Shown here piece by piece: positions 1-8,220 of a stretch of DNA of 20,067 bases. Made by a program: the position numbers and the translations under genes. A model generated the notes under the pieces. It saw nothing but the letters and a program-made list of their open reading frames with translations, was not told the DNA's origin and did not search any database. Origin of the DNA: an uncultured Eubacteriales bacterium (GTDB taxonomy: Bacteria > Bacillota > Clostridia > Christensenellales > Aristaeellaceae); contig USCR01000029.1 of assembly GCA_900553295.1 (NCBI GenBank), positions 1 through 20,067 on the forward strand, read 5' to 3'. How positions within the stretch are numbered: the first letter of the stretch is position 1; each line of letters begins with the position of its first letter.

Positions 1-7
1 GGAATCG

Positions 8-14
8 CTCCTCC
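8..14 (-). promoter_or_regulatory. Possible ribosome binding site of a next minus-strand gene beyond the left edge
   Basis: On the minus strand these bases read GGAGGAG, a strong Shine-Dalgarno match, with seven bases left before the window edge. It lies just downstream of the FMN/FAD reductase stop codon. The simplest reading is that a co-directional gene starts at or just past position 1, making the reductase the first gene of an operon. No coding sequence of that gene is visible, so this is an inference from one motif. Confidence 0.35.
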
Positions 15-52
15 GGGGCGCCGCGCCATTTCATAGGTTTCTGTGGTAGGGA

Positions 53-1864
53 TTACTTGCCCAGGGCATAGGCCGCGGCGCTGCCGCCAGCCAGGGCGCC
101 CCAGACCAGGCTGCCTGTGTTGCCCACGCCGCCGATGGTGGTGCGGCCGAAGGCATTGGCCATGCCCACGATTTCGCCAGCCTGGTACAGGCCGGGGATG
201 GGATTGCCATCCGCGTCCACAACCTCGCCCTTGTCCGTCATGGCGGGGCCGCCGGCGGTAATCATGATGTAGGGGGTGGTCTCAAAGATGTAGTAGGTGC
301 CGCCGGTGAATTCCTTCATCAAGCGGGTGCGGCCGAACTCCTCGTCCAGGCCGTTCTTGGCATAGGTGTTGTACTTCTCGATGGTAGCGGCCAGGTTCTC
401 GGCGTTGATGCCGGCCTTCTCCGCGACTTCCTCAATGGTGGAGCCGCTGAAGAGGATGTTGCCCTTGGCCAGCTGATCGTCGAAGTTCGCCCAATCCTTG
501 TCGCCGGTGATGATGGGCTTCTCCTGGGCCTTCAGGTCGTCCACCATGGCCTGGTCCAGCATGATGTAAACCTTGTTGTCGCCCACCTTCCACCAGGAAG
601 TGATCTCGTCGTAGGAGGAGCCATCCTCATTGCCCAGCTCGTCCACGAAGCGGTTGCCGTCCTTGTTGACGAAGATGATGTAGGGGAAGTCCTTCACGCG
701 GATGGACAGGCTGCGGGTCAGGCCGCTTTCGGGGGTCTTCAGGCCGCCGGCATACACGGTGAGGAAGTCCATGTTGGTCAGCACCGCGCCCACCTTTTCC
801 GCCATGAGCATGCCGTCGCCGGTGGTGAACCAGGAGGAGGTGGTGGTGAAGTTTTCCAGGTTGTAGCGCTTTACCAGTTCCTCGGAGTAGCCGTAGCCGC
901 CGGTGCACAGGATGGTGGCCTTGGCATAGAAGTCGCCGCTGTCGGTCTTGGCGCCGATCACCGCGCCGGATTCATCAGTAATCAGCTCGGTGGCGGGGGT
1001 GTTGAACACGATGCTGGCCTGGCCCGCGTCGATGTACTTCTGCAGTTCGCCCATGACCACGTCGGTCAGGGAGCTGCGCTTGCAGCTGGACACACGGTCC
1101 ACGCTCAGGGGCTCATAGAGGGTGGGCTGGCTGGGGGTGCGGTTGGTGAACTCGATGCCCAGGCTGGTCACCCAGTCCACTTCCTCGCCGCAGTGGTTGG
1201 CAAAGTATACGCCCAGGTCCTTGTTCCAGGAATACTCCACGTCGGGGTTGCGGCTCTGGTAGCCCGCGTTCAGACGCTCAAAGTCGCCGATGAGCAGCTC
1301 GGGATCGTCCTCGATGCCGGCTTCCTTCTGCAGCACGCTGTTCACGCCGATCAGGGTGCCGCCGCCCAGGGTGCCGCCCACACGGTCGGTCTTTTCCAGG
1401 ATGACCACCTTTGCGCCGCTTTCGCAGGCTTTGATGGCGGAGCGCATGCCCGCCACGCCCGCGCCGATCACCAGCACGTCGGGATCTTCGATGATGGGCA
1501 TAGCTTCCTCTTCTTCCGCCTCAATGCCCATGGCCTGGTTCAGCGCGTCCTGAACCGCGGCCTTGATGCCGTCAGAGGAGAAGGTGCAGCCGCTGACGCC
1601 GTCCACCTCGGCGCTCTGGGCGTCGATGATGGCCTGGGGCAGCTGCGCAAAGGCGCCGTCGGAAATGCCGGCGGTTTCCTGATGCGCGCCGGGCTCCACG
1701 GCGGTGATCTTGCCGCCCTCGATGGTTACGGTTACCTCAATGTTGCCGCCAAAGCCCTTGCCCTGGCCCACATAGACGCCGTCGGTCATTTCCGCCGCCA
1801 GGGCGCCGGTGTACAGCGTGCCCAGCATCAGCATGGCCAACAGCAATGCGATGATCCTTTTCAT
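53..1864 (-). CDS. Exported FMN-binding / FAD-dependent reductase (fumarate reductase-like flavoprotein family)
   Basis: A 603-residue flavoprotein with three parts. Residues 1-24 form a signal peptide (Lys-Arg, hydrophobic core, ALA/A cleavage site, no lipobox cysteine). Residues about 28-110 form an FMN-binding domain with the ApbE-type motif DGVSGCT; Thr94 would carry covalent FMN. Residues about 128-600 form an FAD_binding_2 domain with GAGVAG at 134-139, Glu157 for the FAD ribose, and the C-terminal GLYQAGEIVG and GGVGNTGSLVWG motifs. Extracytosolic enzymes of this build reduce unsaturated organic acids as terminal electron acceptors. The HHTMGG motif of classical fumarate reductases is replaced by MITAGG (534-539), and RFVDE is not followed by the usual Arg, so fumarate is an unlikely substrate. 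Start choice rests on the signal peptide and an AGGAGAGG ribosome site. It diverges from an AraC gene that probably controls it. Family is certain; substrate is unknown. Confidence 0.9.
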   Translation of the reverse strand: MKRIIALLLAMLMLGTLYTGALAAEMTDGVYVGQGKGFGGNIEVTVTIEGGKITAVEPGAHQETAGISDGAFAQLPQAIIDAQSAEVDGVSGCTFSSDGIKAAVQDALNQAMGIEAEEEEAMPIIEDPDVLVIGAGVAGMRSAIKACESGAKVVILEKTDRVGGTLGGGTLIGVNSVLQKEAGIEDDPELLIGDFERLNAGYQSRNPDVEYSWNKDLGVYFANHCGEEVDWVTSLGIEFTNRTPSQPTLYEPLSVDRVSSCKRSSLTDVVMGELQKYIDAGQASIVFNTPATELITDESGAVIGAKTDSGDFYAKATILCTGGYGYSEELVKRYNLENFTTTSSWFTTGDGMLMAEKVGAVLTNMDFLTVYAGGLKTPESGLTRSLSIRVKDFPYIIFVNKDGNRFVDELGNEDGSSYDEITSWWKVGDNKVYIMLDQAMVDDLKAQEKPIITGDKDWANFDDQLAKGNILFSGSTIEEVAEKAGINAENLAATIEKYNTYAKNGLDEEFGRTRLMKEFTGGTYYIFETTPYIMITAGGPAMTDKGEVVDADGNPIPGLYQAGEIVGMANAFGRTTIGGVGNTGSLVWGALAGGSAAAYALGK

Positions 1865-1916
1865 GAATGTTTTCCTCTCCTTTTCCCGTTTTCAAGCGCC
1901 ATGGCTTGTTACCTCT

Positions 1917-1945
1917 ATCATAACATTGATTGCTTTTGGGCAATA
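1917..1945 (-). promoter_or_regulatory. Putative promoter of the FMN/FAD reductase
   Basis: On the minus strand TATGAT (1917-1922) is a good -10 element. Seventeen bases upstream there is only TATTGC (1940-1945), a poor -35; TTGCCC would need a 15-bp spacer. The leader would be roughly 45 nt. A weak -35 directly beside the phased repeats at 1949-1988 suits an activator-dependent promoter. An inverted repeat ATTGC-N6-GCAAT (1929-1944) overlaps the -35 region. Confidence 0.5.
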
Positions 1946-1948
1946 GAT

Positions 1949-1988
1949 TTTTCTTGCTTGAAAATAGCCTTTTCTTGCTATATGATAG
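1949..1988 (+). repeat. 21-bp-phased direct repeat, probable AraC-family operator
   Basis: Two copies of TTTTCTTGCT-N5-ATAG lie at 1949-1967 and 1970-1988. The offset is exactly 21 bp, two helical turns. Direct repeats at this spacing are the known arrangement for AraC-family half-sites. The repeat overlaps the AraC gene's own -35 and -10 and sits just upstream of the reductase -35, the geometry expected for autorepression and reductase activation. A third ATAG at 1943-1946 keeps the phase, but the rest of that unit is poorly conserved. Confidence 0.6.
1958..1986 (+). promoter_or_regulatory. Promoter of the AraC-family regulator
   Basis: TTGAAA (1958-1963), a 17-bp spacer and TATGAT (1981-1986) make a good sigma-A-type promoter. 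It would give a leader of about 25 nt to the ATG at 2018. It is fully overlapped by the direct repeats at 1949-1988. Confidence 0.6.
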
Positions 1989-2017
1989 TTTTGTAACAGA
2001 AGCGGGAGGCGGAGCGG

Positions 2018-2860
2018 ATGCGGCAGGCGTTACCCTTTACCTTGCATGAAATGAACATTGTGCCGGAGATAACCCGTCAGGCAGCAGGGGAAGGAGACGC
2101 GTGCCTGCTGTTTGCCTTGGAAGGGCGGCTGATAGCCCTGGTATCCCACCGGCGCTATGTCCTGCATGCCAATGATTACATTCTCCTGGGCCCGGAGGAA
2201 ACTGCGCGCCTGGCCACCCAGGGCGGCGCCCGGGTGCTGCTGCTGCGCATGGAGACGGCGTTCCTGGCCGGGGCCGGGGTGGGCGGGGAAGACCTGCTGG
2301 CTGCCTTCACCCCTGCGCGTCTGGAGGAAAACCGGCTGGTTACTTCCCAGAACAACACCAATCTGCTGATTCGCTATTTTTTTCAAAGCCTGCGCCGGGG
2401 GGCCACGCTGCCCCTGGGGATCAGCTACTGCCATCATTTGCTGGCACTGATGGCGATTCTTGTGGGGCGCTCGGCGGCGCATCAGCCCGCCGATGGGCGT
2501 GGCCAGCATGCGTTTTCCATCAATGCCGTGTATTATTATGTGCGGGATCATCTTGGCGAGGACCTGAGCTTGGATACCCTGGCTGAAAAGCTCTATTTCA
2601 ACAAGTACTACATTGCCCACGCCTTCAAGCGGGAAACGGGCATGTCCCTGCACCATTACATCGCCGAAAAACGCATGGAGCATGCCCTCACCCTGCTTAT
2701 GCAGGGTACGCCGGTGCACCGCGCCGCTACGGCCTGCGGCTATGCCGACGATGCACACTTCATCCGCGCTTTCAAGAAAAAGTACGGCCTGCCGCCGAAA
2801 AAATACTGCCGGTTCCACGGGGAGCGGGGGGAGGAAACGCCTCCCGCCGCCCGGCCGTGA
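2018..2860 (+). CDS. AraC-family transcriptional regulator
   Basis: A 280-residue protein. Residues about 10-100 look like a cupin-type sensor (beta-rich, YVLHANDYILLGPEE). Residues 165-267 are the AraC DNA-binding domain with two helix-turn-helix units: DLSLDTLAEKLYFNKYYIAHAFKR, then the signature region at 232-262 containing AATACGYADDAHFIRAFKKKYGLPP. The start is fixed by the GGGAGG ribosome site near 2005-2010 and by the promoter just upstream. It is divergently transcribed from the exported reductase across a shared 150-bp regulatory region, so it most likely controls that gene in response to a small ligand bound by the N-terminal domain. It is convergent with the dehydrogenase that follows. 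The ligand cannot be told from sequence. Confidence 0.93.
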   Translation: MRQALPFTLHEMNIVPEITRQAAGEGDACLLFALEGRLIALVSHRRYVLHANDYILLGPEETARLATQGGARVLLLRMETAFLAGAGVGGEDLLAAFTPARLEENRLVTSQNNTNLLIRYFFQSLRRGATLPLGISYCHHLLALMAILVGRSAAHQPADGRGQHAFSINAVYYYVRDHLGEDLSLDTLAEKLYFNKYYIAHAFKRETGMSLHHYIAEKRMEHALTLLMQGTPVHRAATACGYADDAHFIRAFKKKYGLPPKKYCRFHGERGEETPPAARP

Positions 2861-2875
2861 AGCCGGCTTCTTTTC
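2829..2875 (+). terminator. Possible weak intrinsic terminator at the end of the AraC gene
   Basis: Two adjacent hairpins overlap the stop codon. GGGAGG / CCTCCC (2829-2834 with 2840-2845) has a five-base loop. CCGGC / GCCGG (2851-2855 with 2862-2866) is followed by CTTCTTTTC. The T-tract is interrupted, so termination efficiency is doubtful. The position, between convergent genes, is right for a terminator. Confidence 0.35.
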
Positions 2876-2889
2876 GCATGCAGTTTATT

Positions 2890-4287
2890 TCAGGGCTCGA
2901 ACACCTTGTGGGGGTTCAGGATGCCCTTGGGGTCAAAGGCGCGCTTGATGCCCTGCATCAGTGCCAGGGCCGCGGGGGGCAGGCTTTCCCGCAGGTAAGC
3001 CCGCTTGGCATAGCCGATGCCGTGCTCCCCGGAAACCTGACCCCCCAGCTCCTGGGCCTTGCGGTAGATCTTCTCCATGGTGTCGGCCATGCGCTTTTCC
3101 CACTCTTCCTGGGACAGGCCGTCCTTGAGCAGGTAGGTGTGCAGATTGCCGTCCCCCGCGTGGCCAAAGCTCTTGATGCGCAGGCCCGCGTCCTTTTCCA
3201 GGATGTGCAGATAATCCACCATTTCATGGATGCGGCTGCGGGGAACCACGCAGTCCACCTCGTCCATGAAGGTGGTGCTGCCCTTGATGGCCTCCAGGAA
3301 AGCGCCCCGGGCCGTCCAGATGGATTCGTCCCGCTCCTGGGTGTCGGAGATCAGCACATCCAGGGCGCCCCGCTCCAGGCAGAGCTTGGCCACGTCGTCG
3401 TAGGCTTCCTCAATGGCGGCCAGGGTGTTGCCGTCAAAGCGCAGCAGCAGGTAGGCCGGGGCGCTGTGGTCGGGAAAGCGCTTGCCCAGGTAGTTTTCCG
3501 CGTCCAGGATGACCTCCCGCTCCATGAACTCGATGGCCTGGGGCGCGGCCTTGCTGCGCACAATGGCGGGCACGGTTTCGATGGCCTGGCGCAGGCTTGG
3601 GAAGGGCACCAGCAGGGACACCGTCCGCGGAGGCAGGGCCAGCAGCTTCAGCGTGGCCCTGGTAATGACGCACAGGGTGCCCTCGGAGCCCACCACCAGA
3701 TCCTTCAGGGATAGGCCGCTGGAATTCTTCACCGTTTCGCCGCCCAGGGTGAGGATTTCCCCCGAGGGCAGCACCACCTCCAGGGCGCGCACGTAGTCCC
3801 GGGTGACGCCGTATTTTACCGCGCGCATGCCCCCTGCGTTGGTGGAAATATTTCCGCCGATGGTGGCGCTCTTCTCGCCGGGGTCCGGGGGATAGAAGAA
3901 GCCCCGTTCCTCCACGTAGGCCGCAAGCTCCATGAGCAGCACCCCTGGCTCCACGGTGACGCTGAGGTTATCCTCGTCCAGGGCCAGAATGCGGTTCATG
4001 CCGCTCATGTCCAGCAGCACGCCGCCGGCCACCGGCACGCAAGCGCCCACCAGCCCCGTGCCCGCGCCCCGGGGAGTTAGCGGAATCTCCCGCTCGTTGC
4101 AAAAGCGCATCACCGCGGATACCTGTGCGGCGTCCTGGGCGCGGACCACGGCCCCAGGCACGCCGCTAACGCCGCTGAGCTCGTCGTGGGTCCAGTCGGG
4201 GCCGATGGCCTCGCCCCACAACACCTGGCCCGGGGGCAGCAGGGCTTCCAGTTCCGCGAGCTCCTGAGGGGTCAACATGCGTTTCAT
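2890..4287 (-). CDS. lctD: FAD-linked D-2-hydroxyacid (lactate-type) dehydrogenase, GlcD/LctD family
   Basis: A 465-residue protein of the VAO/PCMH flavoprotein fold, normal length for GlcD/LctD. The FAD_binding_4 domain (about 40-220) carries PRGAGTGLVGA (72-82) and PPDPGEKSATIGGN (133-146). The FAD-oxidase C-terminal domain (about 220-463) carries GHAGDGNLH (375-383) and SGEHGIGYAKR (419-429). His376, His383 and Glu421 match the metal- and carboxylate-binding residues known in D-2-hydroxyacid dehydrogenases of this family. The ATG overlaps the EtfA stop as ATGA, so the two are translationally coupled. In Acetobacterium the same trio oxidises lactate with NAD+ while co-oxidising reduced ferredoxin. 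Unusually, this operon begins with a GH42-like glycosidase. The family usually acts on D-lactate or glycolate; the exact 2-hydroxyacid remains open. Confidence 0.88.
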   Translation of the reverse strand: MKRMLTPQELAELEALLPPGQVLWGEAIGPDWTHDELSGVSGVPGAVVRAQDAAQVSAVMRFCNEREIPLTPRGAGTGLVGACVPVAGGVLLDMSGMNRILALDEDNLSVTVEPGVLLMELAAYVEERGFFYPPDPGEKSATIGGNISTNAGGMRAVKYGVTRDYVRALEVVLPSGEILTLGGETVKNSSGLSLKDLVVGSEGTLCVITRATLKLLALPPRTVSLLVPFPSLRQAIETVPAIVRSKAAPQAIEFMEREVILDAENYLGKRFPDHSAPAYLLLRFDGNTLAAIEEAYDDVAKLCLERGALDVLISDTQERDESIWTARGAFLEAIKGSTTFMDEVDCVVPRSRIHEMVDYLHILEKDAGLRIKSFGHAGDGNLHTYLLKDGLSQEEWEKRMADTMEKIYRKAQELGGQVSGEHGIGYAKRAYLRESLPPAALALMQGIKRAFDPKGILNPHKVFEP

Positions 4288-5483
4288 GGCCGCGCCTCCT
4301 TGTCCGCCCGGATGGCCTGGGTCAGCGCCGGGACAATTTCATAGAGATCCCCTACCAGGCCCACATGGGCCGTTTTGAAAATGGGGGCGTTTTCATCCTT
4401 GTTAATGGCGATGATGGTGCCGGCGTGGTTCACCCCCGCCACAAACTGAATGGCGCCGCTGACGCCGCAGGTGATGAGCAGCCGGGGACGCACCGTGCGT
4501 CCGCTGAGCCCCACCTGCCGCCGGGCCTCCACCCAGCCGCATTCCACCAGGGGACGGGTGCAGGCCAGCTGCCCGCCCAGCTCCTCCGCCAGGTCCTTCA
4601 ATAGTTGCAGGTCGCTTTCCTTGCGCAGGCCGCGCCCCGCCACCACCAGTACGTCCGCGTGCTCAATGCCCACCTCCGCGGGCTTGGGGGTGACGGAGAG
4701 CACCGTGACCCCGCTTTGCAGCTTTTCCGGGGGAAGGGCGCGGCTTTCGATGGTTCCGCTGCCCTGGGCCTGCCGTGCGGGAGCGTCCATGACCTTGTAG
4801 CGCACGGTGGCCATCTGCGGCCGGTGGTTGGGGGTGATGATCTGGGCCATGATATTGCCCCCAAAGGCCGGGCGAATCTGCACCAGGTCGGTGTTTTTCT
4901 CCATTTTCAGTACGGTGCAGTCGGCGGTGAGACCCGTGTGCAGCCGGGCCGCCACCCGGGGCGCCAGCTGACGGCCCACGGTGGTGGCGCCCACCAGAAT
5001 GGCCGTGGGCCGCAAATGCGCCACCGCGTCGGCAAAGGCGGCGGTGTACGCGTCCAGACGGAAGTCCCGCAGGGCGGGCTGGTCGTACACCAGCACCCGG
5101 TCCGCGCCCCAGTGGGTCAGTTCCTCCGCCGCGGCTTTTACCCCGTCCCCCAGGAGCAGCGCGTAGACCGGATGCCCGATCTCCGCGGCCAGCTCCCGGG
5201 CCTTGCCCAGCAGCTCAAAGGTTACGGGGTGCAGCGCGCCTTCCACATGATCCGCATAGACCAGGATGCCCCGCCAGGCGCTTTTGTCCACCTGGGGCGC
5301 GGGAGCGTCCTGCACCATTTCCGCGGCCCCGGCAGGGCCTTTTTTTACGCACAGGCCGCACATTTTGCAACCGGCGGTGGGCTCTACGGCGTCACCGTGT
5401 ACTTCGATGGCGCCAAAGGGACACAGCGCCGCAAAGGCGGCCTTGTCCGGGATAAGCTCGGGATGGAAAATCAACTTTGCCAT
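4284..5483 (-). CDS. etfA: Electron transfer flavoprotein alpha subunit with N-terminal ferredoxin domain (LctC-type)
   Basis: A 399-residue EtfA. Residues 1-60 are a ferredoxin-like extension with Cys21 (in CPFGAI) and C39-x2-C42-x2-C45, enough for one [4Fe-4S] cluster; the position where a second cluster's cysteine would be is Gly. Residues about 70-250 are the ETF N-terminal domain. Residues about 265-395 are the FAD-binding domain with QVGLSGRTVRP (323-333), SGAIQ (342-346) and INKDENAPIF (360-369). The added ferredoxin domain is typical of LctC and related EtfA proteins that pair with LctD dehydrogenases in flavin-based electron confurcation. A strong GGGAGGG ribosome site lies inside the end of etfB, whose stop is one base upstream. 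It should form a cytoplasmic complex with EtfB and the downstream dehydrogenase. Confidence 0.93.
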   Translation of the reverse strand: MAKLIFHPELIPDKAAFAALCPFGAIEVHGDAVEPTAGCKMCGLCVKKGPAGAAEMVQDAPAPQVDKSAWRGILVYADHVEGALHPVTFELLGKARELAAEIGHPVYALLLGDGVKAAAEELTHWGADRVLVYDQPALRDFRLDAYTAAFADAVAHLRPTAILVGATTVGRQLAPRVAARLHTGLTADCTVLKMEKNTDLVQIRPAFGGNIMAQIITPNHRPQMATVRYKVMDAPARQAQGSGTIESRALPPEKLQSGVTVLSVTPKPAEVGIEHADVLVVAGRGLRKESDLQLLKDLAEELGGQLACTRPLVECGWVEARRQVGLSGRTVRPRLLITCGVSGAIQFVAGVNHAGTIIAINKDENAPIFKTAHVGLVGDLYEIVPALTQAIRADKEARP

Positions 5484-5484
5484 T

Positions 5485-6285
5485 TCAGCGCCCTCCCTGC
5501 CACAGCTTTTGTTCCTTCAGCAGGCCGAACAGCCGCCCGGCCAGCTCCGGGCCGGTGCCCGTCCACTTCTCCTGCTTGTGGTTGCTCTCCGGGGGAAAGA
5601 TGCGCTGCACCTGGGTGGGGGAACCGCTGAGCCCGTAGTGGGCCGGATCGGTGTCCGCCATATCCGCCAGGGTCAGGCGATGGATGGGTGCGTCCTTCAT
5701 GGCCTGCTTGCGCACGTAGCTGGGCAGGCGCGGCTGGGCGATGTCCTTCTCCACCGAGAGCAGGCAGGGCAGGGACACCCGCACGGTTTCAACCTTGTCG
5801 GTGAGGTCCATTTCCACGGTGATGGCCTCCGCCTCCGCGGACAGGATGCGCAGCACCCCCGCCACCGCCGGCAGGGACAGCGCCTCGGAGATCTCGCTGC
5901 CCACCTGGGCGGTGTCTCCGTCGGTGGTCTGTTTGCCGCACAGGATCAGGTCAAAGGGACCCGCCCGGCGGATGCCCTGGCTGAGGGTGTAGCTGGTGGC
6001 CAGCACATCCGCGCCGCCAAAGCGCCGGTCGGTAATCAGCCAGCCCTCATCCGCGCCCATGGCATAGGCCTCGCGGATCACCGCCTCCGCCTGGGCGGGG
6101 CCCATGGTCATCACGCTCACCCGGCCGCCCAGCTCCTGACGCAGGCGCAGGGCGGTTTCCAGGGCATACAAATCGTAAGGGTTCATTTTGGAGGCGGCGC
6201 TGCTACGGTTGAGCACCCCGGTAACCGGGTCCACCTCCACCTTGTTGCTCTCCGGCACCTGCTTGATGCACACTAATATCTCCAT
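5485..6285 (-). CDS. etfB: Electron transfer flavoprotein beta subunit (LctB-type)
   Basis: A 266-residue EtfB. It begins MEILVCIKQVPESNKVEVDP, the canonical N-terminus of the family. NPYDLYALE (35-43) and GKQTTDGDTAQVGSEIS (117-133) form the nucleotide/flavin-binding site, and PRLPSYVRKQAM (185-196) is the usual lead into the C-terminal arm that wraps EtfA. I placed the start at 6285 because a GGGAGGT ribosome site lies just upstream. The reading frame stays open to 6477, but that extension has no EtfB similarity and lies inside the glycosidase gene. Known role: in confurcating Etf complexes the beta subunit carries the flavin that splits electrons between NAD+ and ferredoxin. It sits 16 nt after the glycosidase gene, in one operon. 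Confidence 0.93.
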   Translation of the reverse strand: MEILVCIKQVPESNKVEVDPVTGVLNRSSAASKMNPYDLYALETALRLRQELGGRVSVMTMGPAQAEAVIREAYAMGADEGWLITDRRFGGADVLATSYTLSQGIRRAGPFDLILCGKQTTDGDTAQVGSEISEALSLPAVAGVLRILSAEAEAITVEMDLTDKVETVRVSLPCLLSVEKDIAQPRLPSYVRKQAMKDAPIHRLTLADMADTDPAHYGLSGSPTQVQRIFPPESNHKQEKWTGTGPELAGRLFGLLKEQKLWQGGR

Positions 6286-6301
6286 GAAGTACCTCCCTGC
6301 G

Positions 6302-8170
6302 TTAGGCTCTGTCCAGCCGGATGATGCCGCCGAAGGCCAGGCGGGGCAGCAGTACCCGGCCATCCGCCACGGGGCAGGCCACGCCTTCCTCGGGCAATTC
6401 TTCCCCATAGGCCCGGGCGGCACGAATGCCTTGCGCTTCCAGGACCGCGCCCTCCACCGGACGTTCCAGGGGATCATAATTGGTCAGTACGGCCCAGTCG
6501 GCGTCCTTGCCCCGCAGCAGCCGCGCGTCCATATCCCCATGGCAGCCCGTGAGGCGCAGGGCGGGGCGAATATTTTCCCGGTCGCACAGGGCGGAAACGC
6601 CGTACTGCTCGGTGACCACGCCGTGGGCCACCCGGCGCTGCTCCCGGGCATAGGGCCGGAAGCCCAGCCCCTCGTCCAGGTATTCGTATACCCGGCCGCC
6701 AGATGCCTGGAAGGCCTCAATCTGCTCCAGTTCCTCCGCGGGCAGTCCCCGGCGGTAGGGGAGAATCAGCACCCGGGTGTCCAGGGGATTCTCGGCCAGC
6801 TCCTGGGGCCGCAGGAAATCCACCGTCAATCCCTGCTGGTTGAGCAGGGTATAGCAGCGGCGCAGGGCCAGGATGCTCTGCTCCGCGCATTGGGCGGTGT
6901 CCAGCGCGCCACGGTTGTCCCGGGCGTCGGAGAATGCGTTGGCCGCGTCGGAGTACAGCAGCGCCACGCCGCAGCGGACCTTCTCCGCTTCCGCCAGGGA
7001 CTCAGACAGGCGGTTGACCAGGCGGTTCATGCGCACGCCCATGTCGTAGCTGGAGGCCTTGCGTCCGTCGCTGTACAGCATGCCGAACTGCTCCGGTTCC
7101 GGCCCGTCTGGGTAGGGCAGATCCGCCCGCCACTGGTAGTAGAAAATGCCTTTGAAGCCCCGGCCCAGGGCGGCGTAGGTTTCCCGCGGCCATTCCTGGG
7201 GCGGCATGTCCGTGCGAGCATTGTATTCAATGAGCCAGGCTTTCTTGCCAAAGCAGGCCGCGGCGCTTTCGCAGGCGTCCAGGGTCATGGCTGCCTGATG
7301 GAAGGCCGGGCCGCGGTTGACCAGATAGCAGGTAATGCCCAGGATGTCCATGCCCTGGGCGGTGGTGTAGTAATCCTCACCGCGCACGGTGGCGCCGGGC
7401 ACCAGCGGGCAGCTCATGTGGCAGGTGAGGGTGGCGGGGGCGTCGTAGCCCGCCTTGGCCTGGGCGGCCATGTCGCACAGGAAGCCGTTGAGCCTTTCCC
7501 GCAGGAACGTCCGCCAGGCCACCCAGCCCGAGGCGTCCTCTTCCGGGGCGGGGCGGCTGCGCGGGGCCTCCTGGGGTGGCAGGCCGTGCTCCGCCCGCCA
7601 GGCGGCGTATGCCCGGAGCGTCTCCGGATGATAGTCATACAGCCCCAGGTTGGGATAGGCGGGCTCGTTATAAATCTGAAAGGAGCATACTGCCGGGAAC
7701 GCCGCGAAGTGCGCCGCGGAGGCCCGGGTGCCCATCCGGTTGTCCTCGATGATGCCCGGATGGTTCACACAGTTGCGGATGAACCAGCTCCAGGCGTTTT
7801 CCATGGGCTGGCCCTGCTGATCCACCATGGTGGCATCGGGGAAGTTCCGCAGGTTCATGCTGTACCCCTGCAGGCGAATCATGGCCCCCAGGTCCTGCTC
7901 CTCACACATGCGGCAAAAGGCGTCCGGCAGGGGAAAATCCACGGAAACCTTGCCCTGGTCATAGGTGACATCCCCCAGGGCCGCCATGCGCACCACGTTG
8001 AAGCCCGCTTCCCGCATGGCCCGCAGGTCCTTGGCCATCTCGCCCAGGCGGTCTCCCGTGGGCGGCACCGGCACCTTTTGCGGGTGATAGGAAGGGTAAT
8101 AGCTTTGCCCCAGGGCGATCTGCGCCCGTCCGTCATGGTAGAGTACGCCCTTCCGAATGGTATACGGCAT
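6302..8170 (-). CDS. GH42-like glycoside hydrolase, cytoplasmic
   Basis: A 622-residue protein with no signal peptide. The N-terminal half (about 10-385) is a clan-A TIM barrel starting GQSYYPSYHP, as in beta-galactosidase families. Glu169 in SFQIYNEPAYP is the likely acid/base, and Glu315 in AWLIEYNAR the likely nucleophile. FKGIFYYQWRAD (339-350) and the following FGMLYSDG match the end of GH42-type barrels. Residues about 398-530 resemble the GH42 trimerisation domain (GVALLYSDAANAF, then LPYRRGLPAEELEQI), and a small beta domain follows. It fits GH42 best, but the sequence is divergent and the linkage cleaved is uncertain. It is the first gene of an operon with etfB, etfA and lctD, behind a promoter with the shared operator box. 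AGGAGGAAG is the ribosome site. Confidence 0.75.
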   Translation of the reverse strand: MPYTIRKGVLYHDGRAQIALGQSYYPSYHPQKVPVPPTGDRLGEMAKDLRAMREAGFNVVRMAALGDVTYDQGKVSVDFPLPDAFCRMCEEQDLGAMIRLQGYSMNLRNFPDATMVDQQGQPMENAWSWFIRNCVNHPGIIEDNRMGTRASAAHFAAFPAVCSFQIYNEPAYPNLGLYDYHPETLRAYAAWRAEHGLPPQEAPRSRPAPEEDASGWVAWRTFLRERLNGFLCDMAAQAKAGYDAPATLTCHMSCPLVPGATVRGEDYYTTAQGMDILGITCYLVNRGPAFHQAAMTLDACESAAACFGKKAWLIEYNARTDMPPQEWPRETYAALGRGFKGIFYYQWRADLPYPDGPEPEQFGMLYSDGRKASSYDMGVRMNRLVNRLSESLAEAEKVRCGVALLYSDAANAFSDARDNRGALDTAQCAEQSILALRRCYTLLNQQGLTVDFLRPQELAENPLDTRVLILPYRRGLPAEELEQIEAFQASGGRVYEYLDEGLGFRPYAREQRRVAHGVVTEQYGVSALCDRENIRPALRLTGCHGDMDARLLRGKDADWAVLTNYDPLERPVEGAVLEAQGIRAARAYGEELPEEGVACPVADGRVLLPRLAFGGIIRLDRA

Positions 8171-8220
8171 AGATAGCTTCCTCCTGTATGTATCGTTTTT
8201 TTCCCAATTCCGTTGCTTCT

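Noticed and set aside
6286..6477. Open extension of the etfB frame upstream of position 6285
   Set aside because: It lies inside the glycosidase gene, shows no EtfB similarity, and a strong ribosome site plus the canonical MEILVCIKQ start mark 6285.
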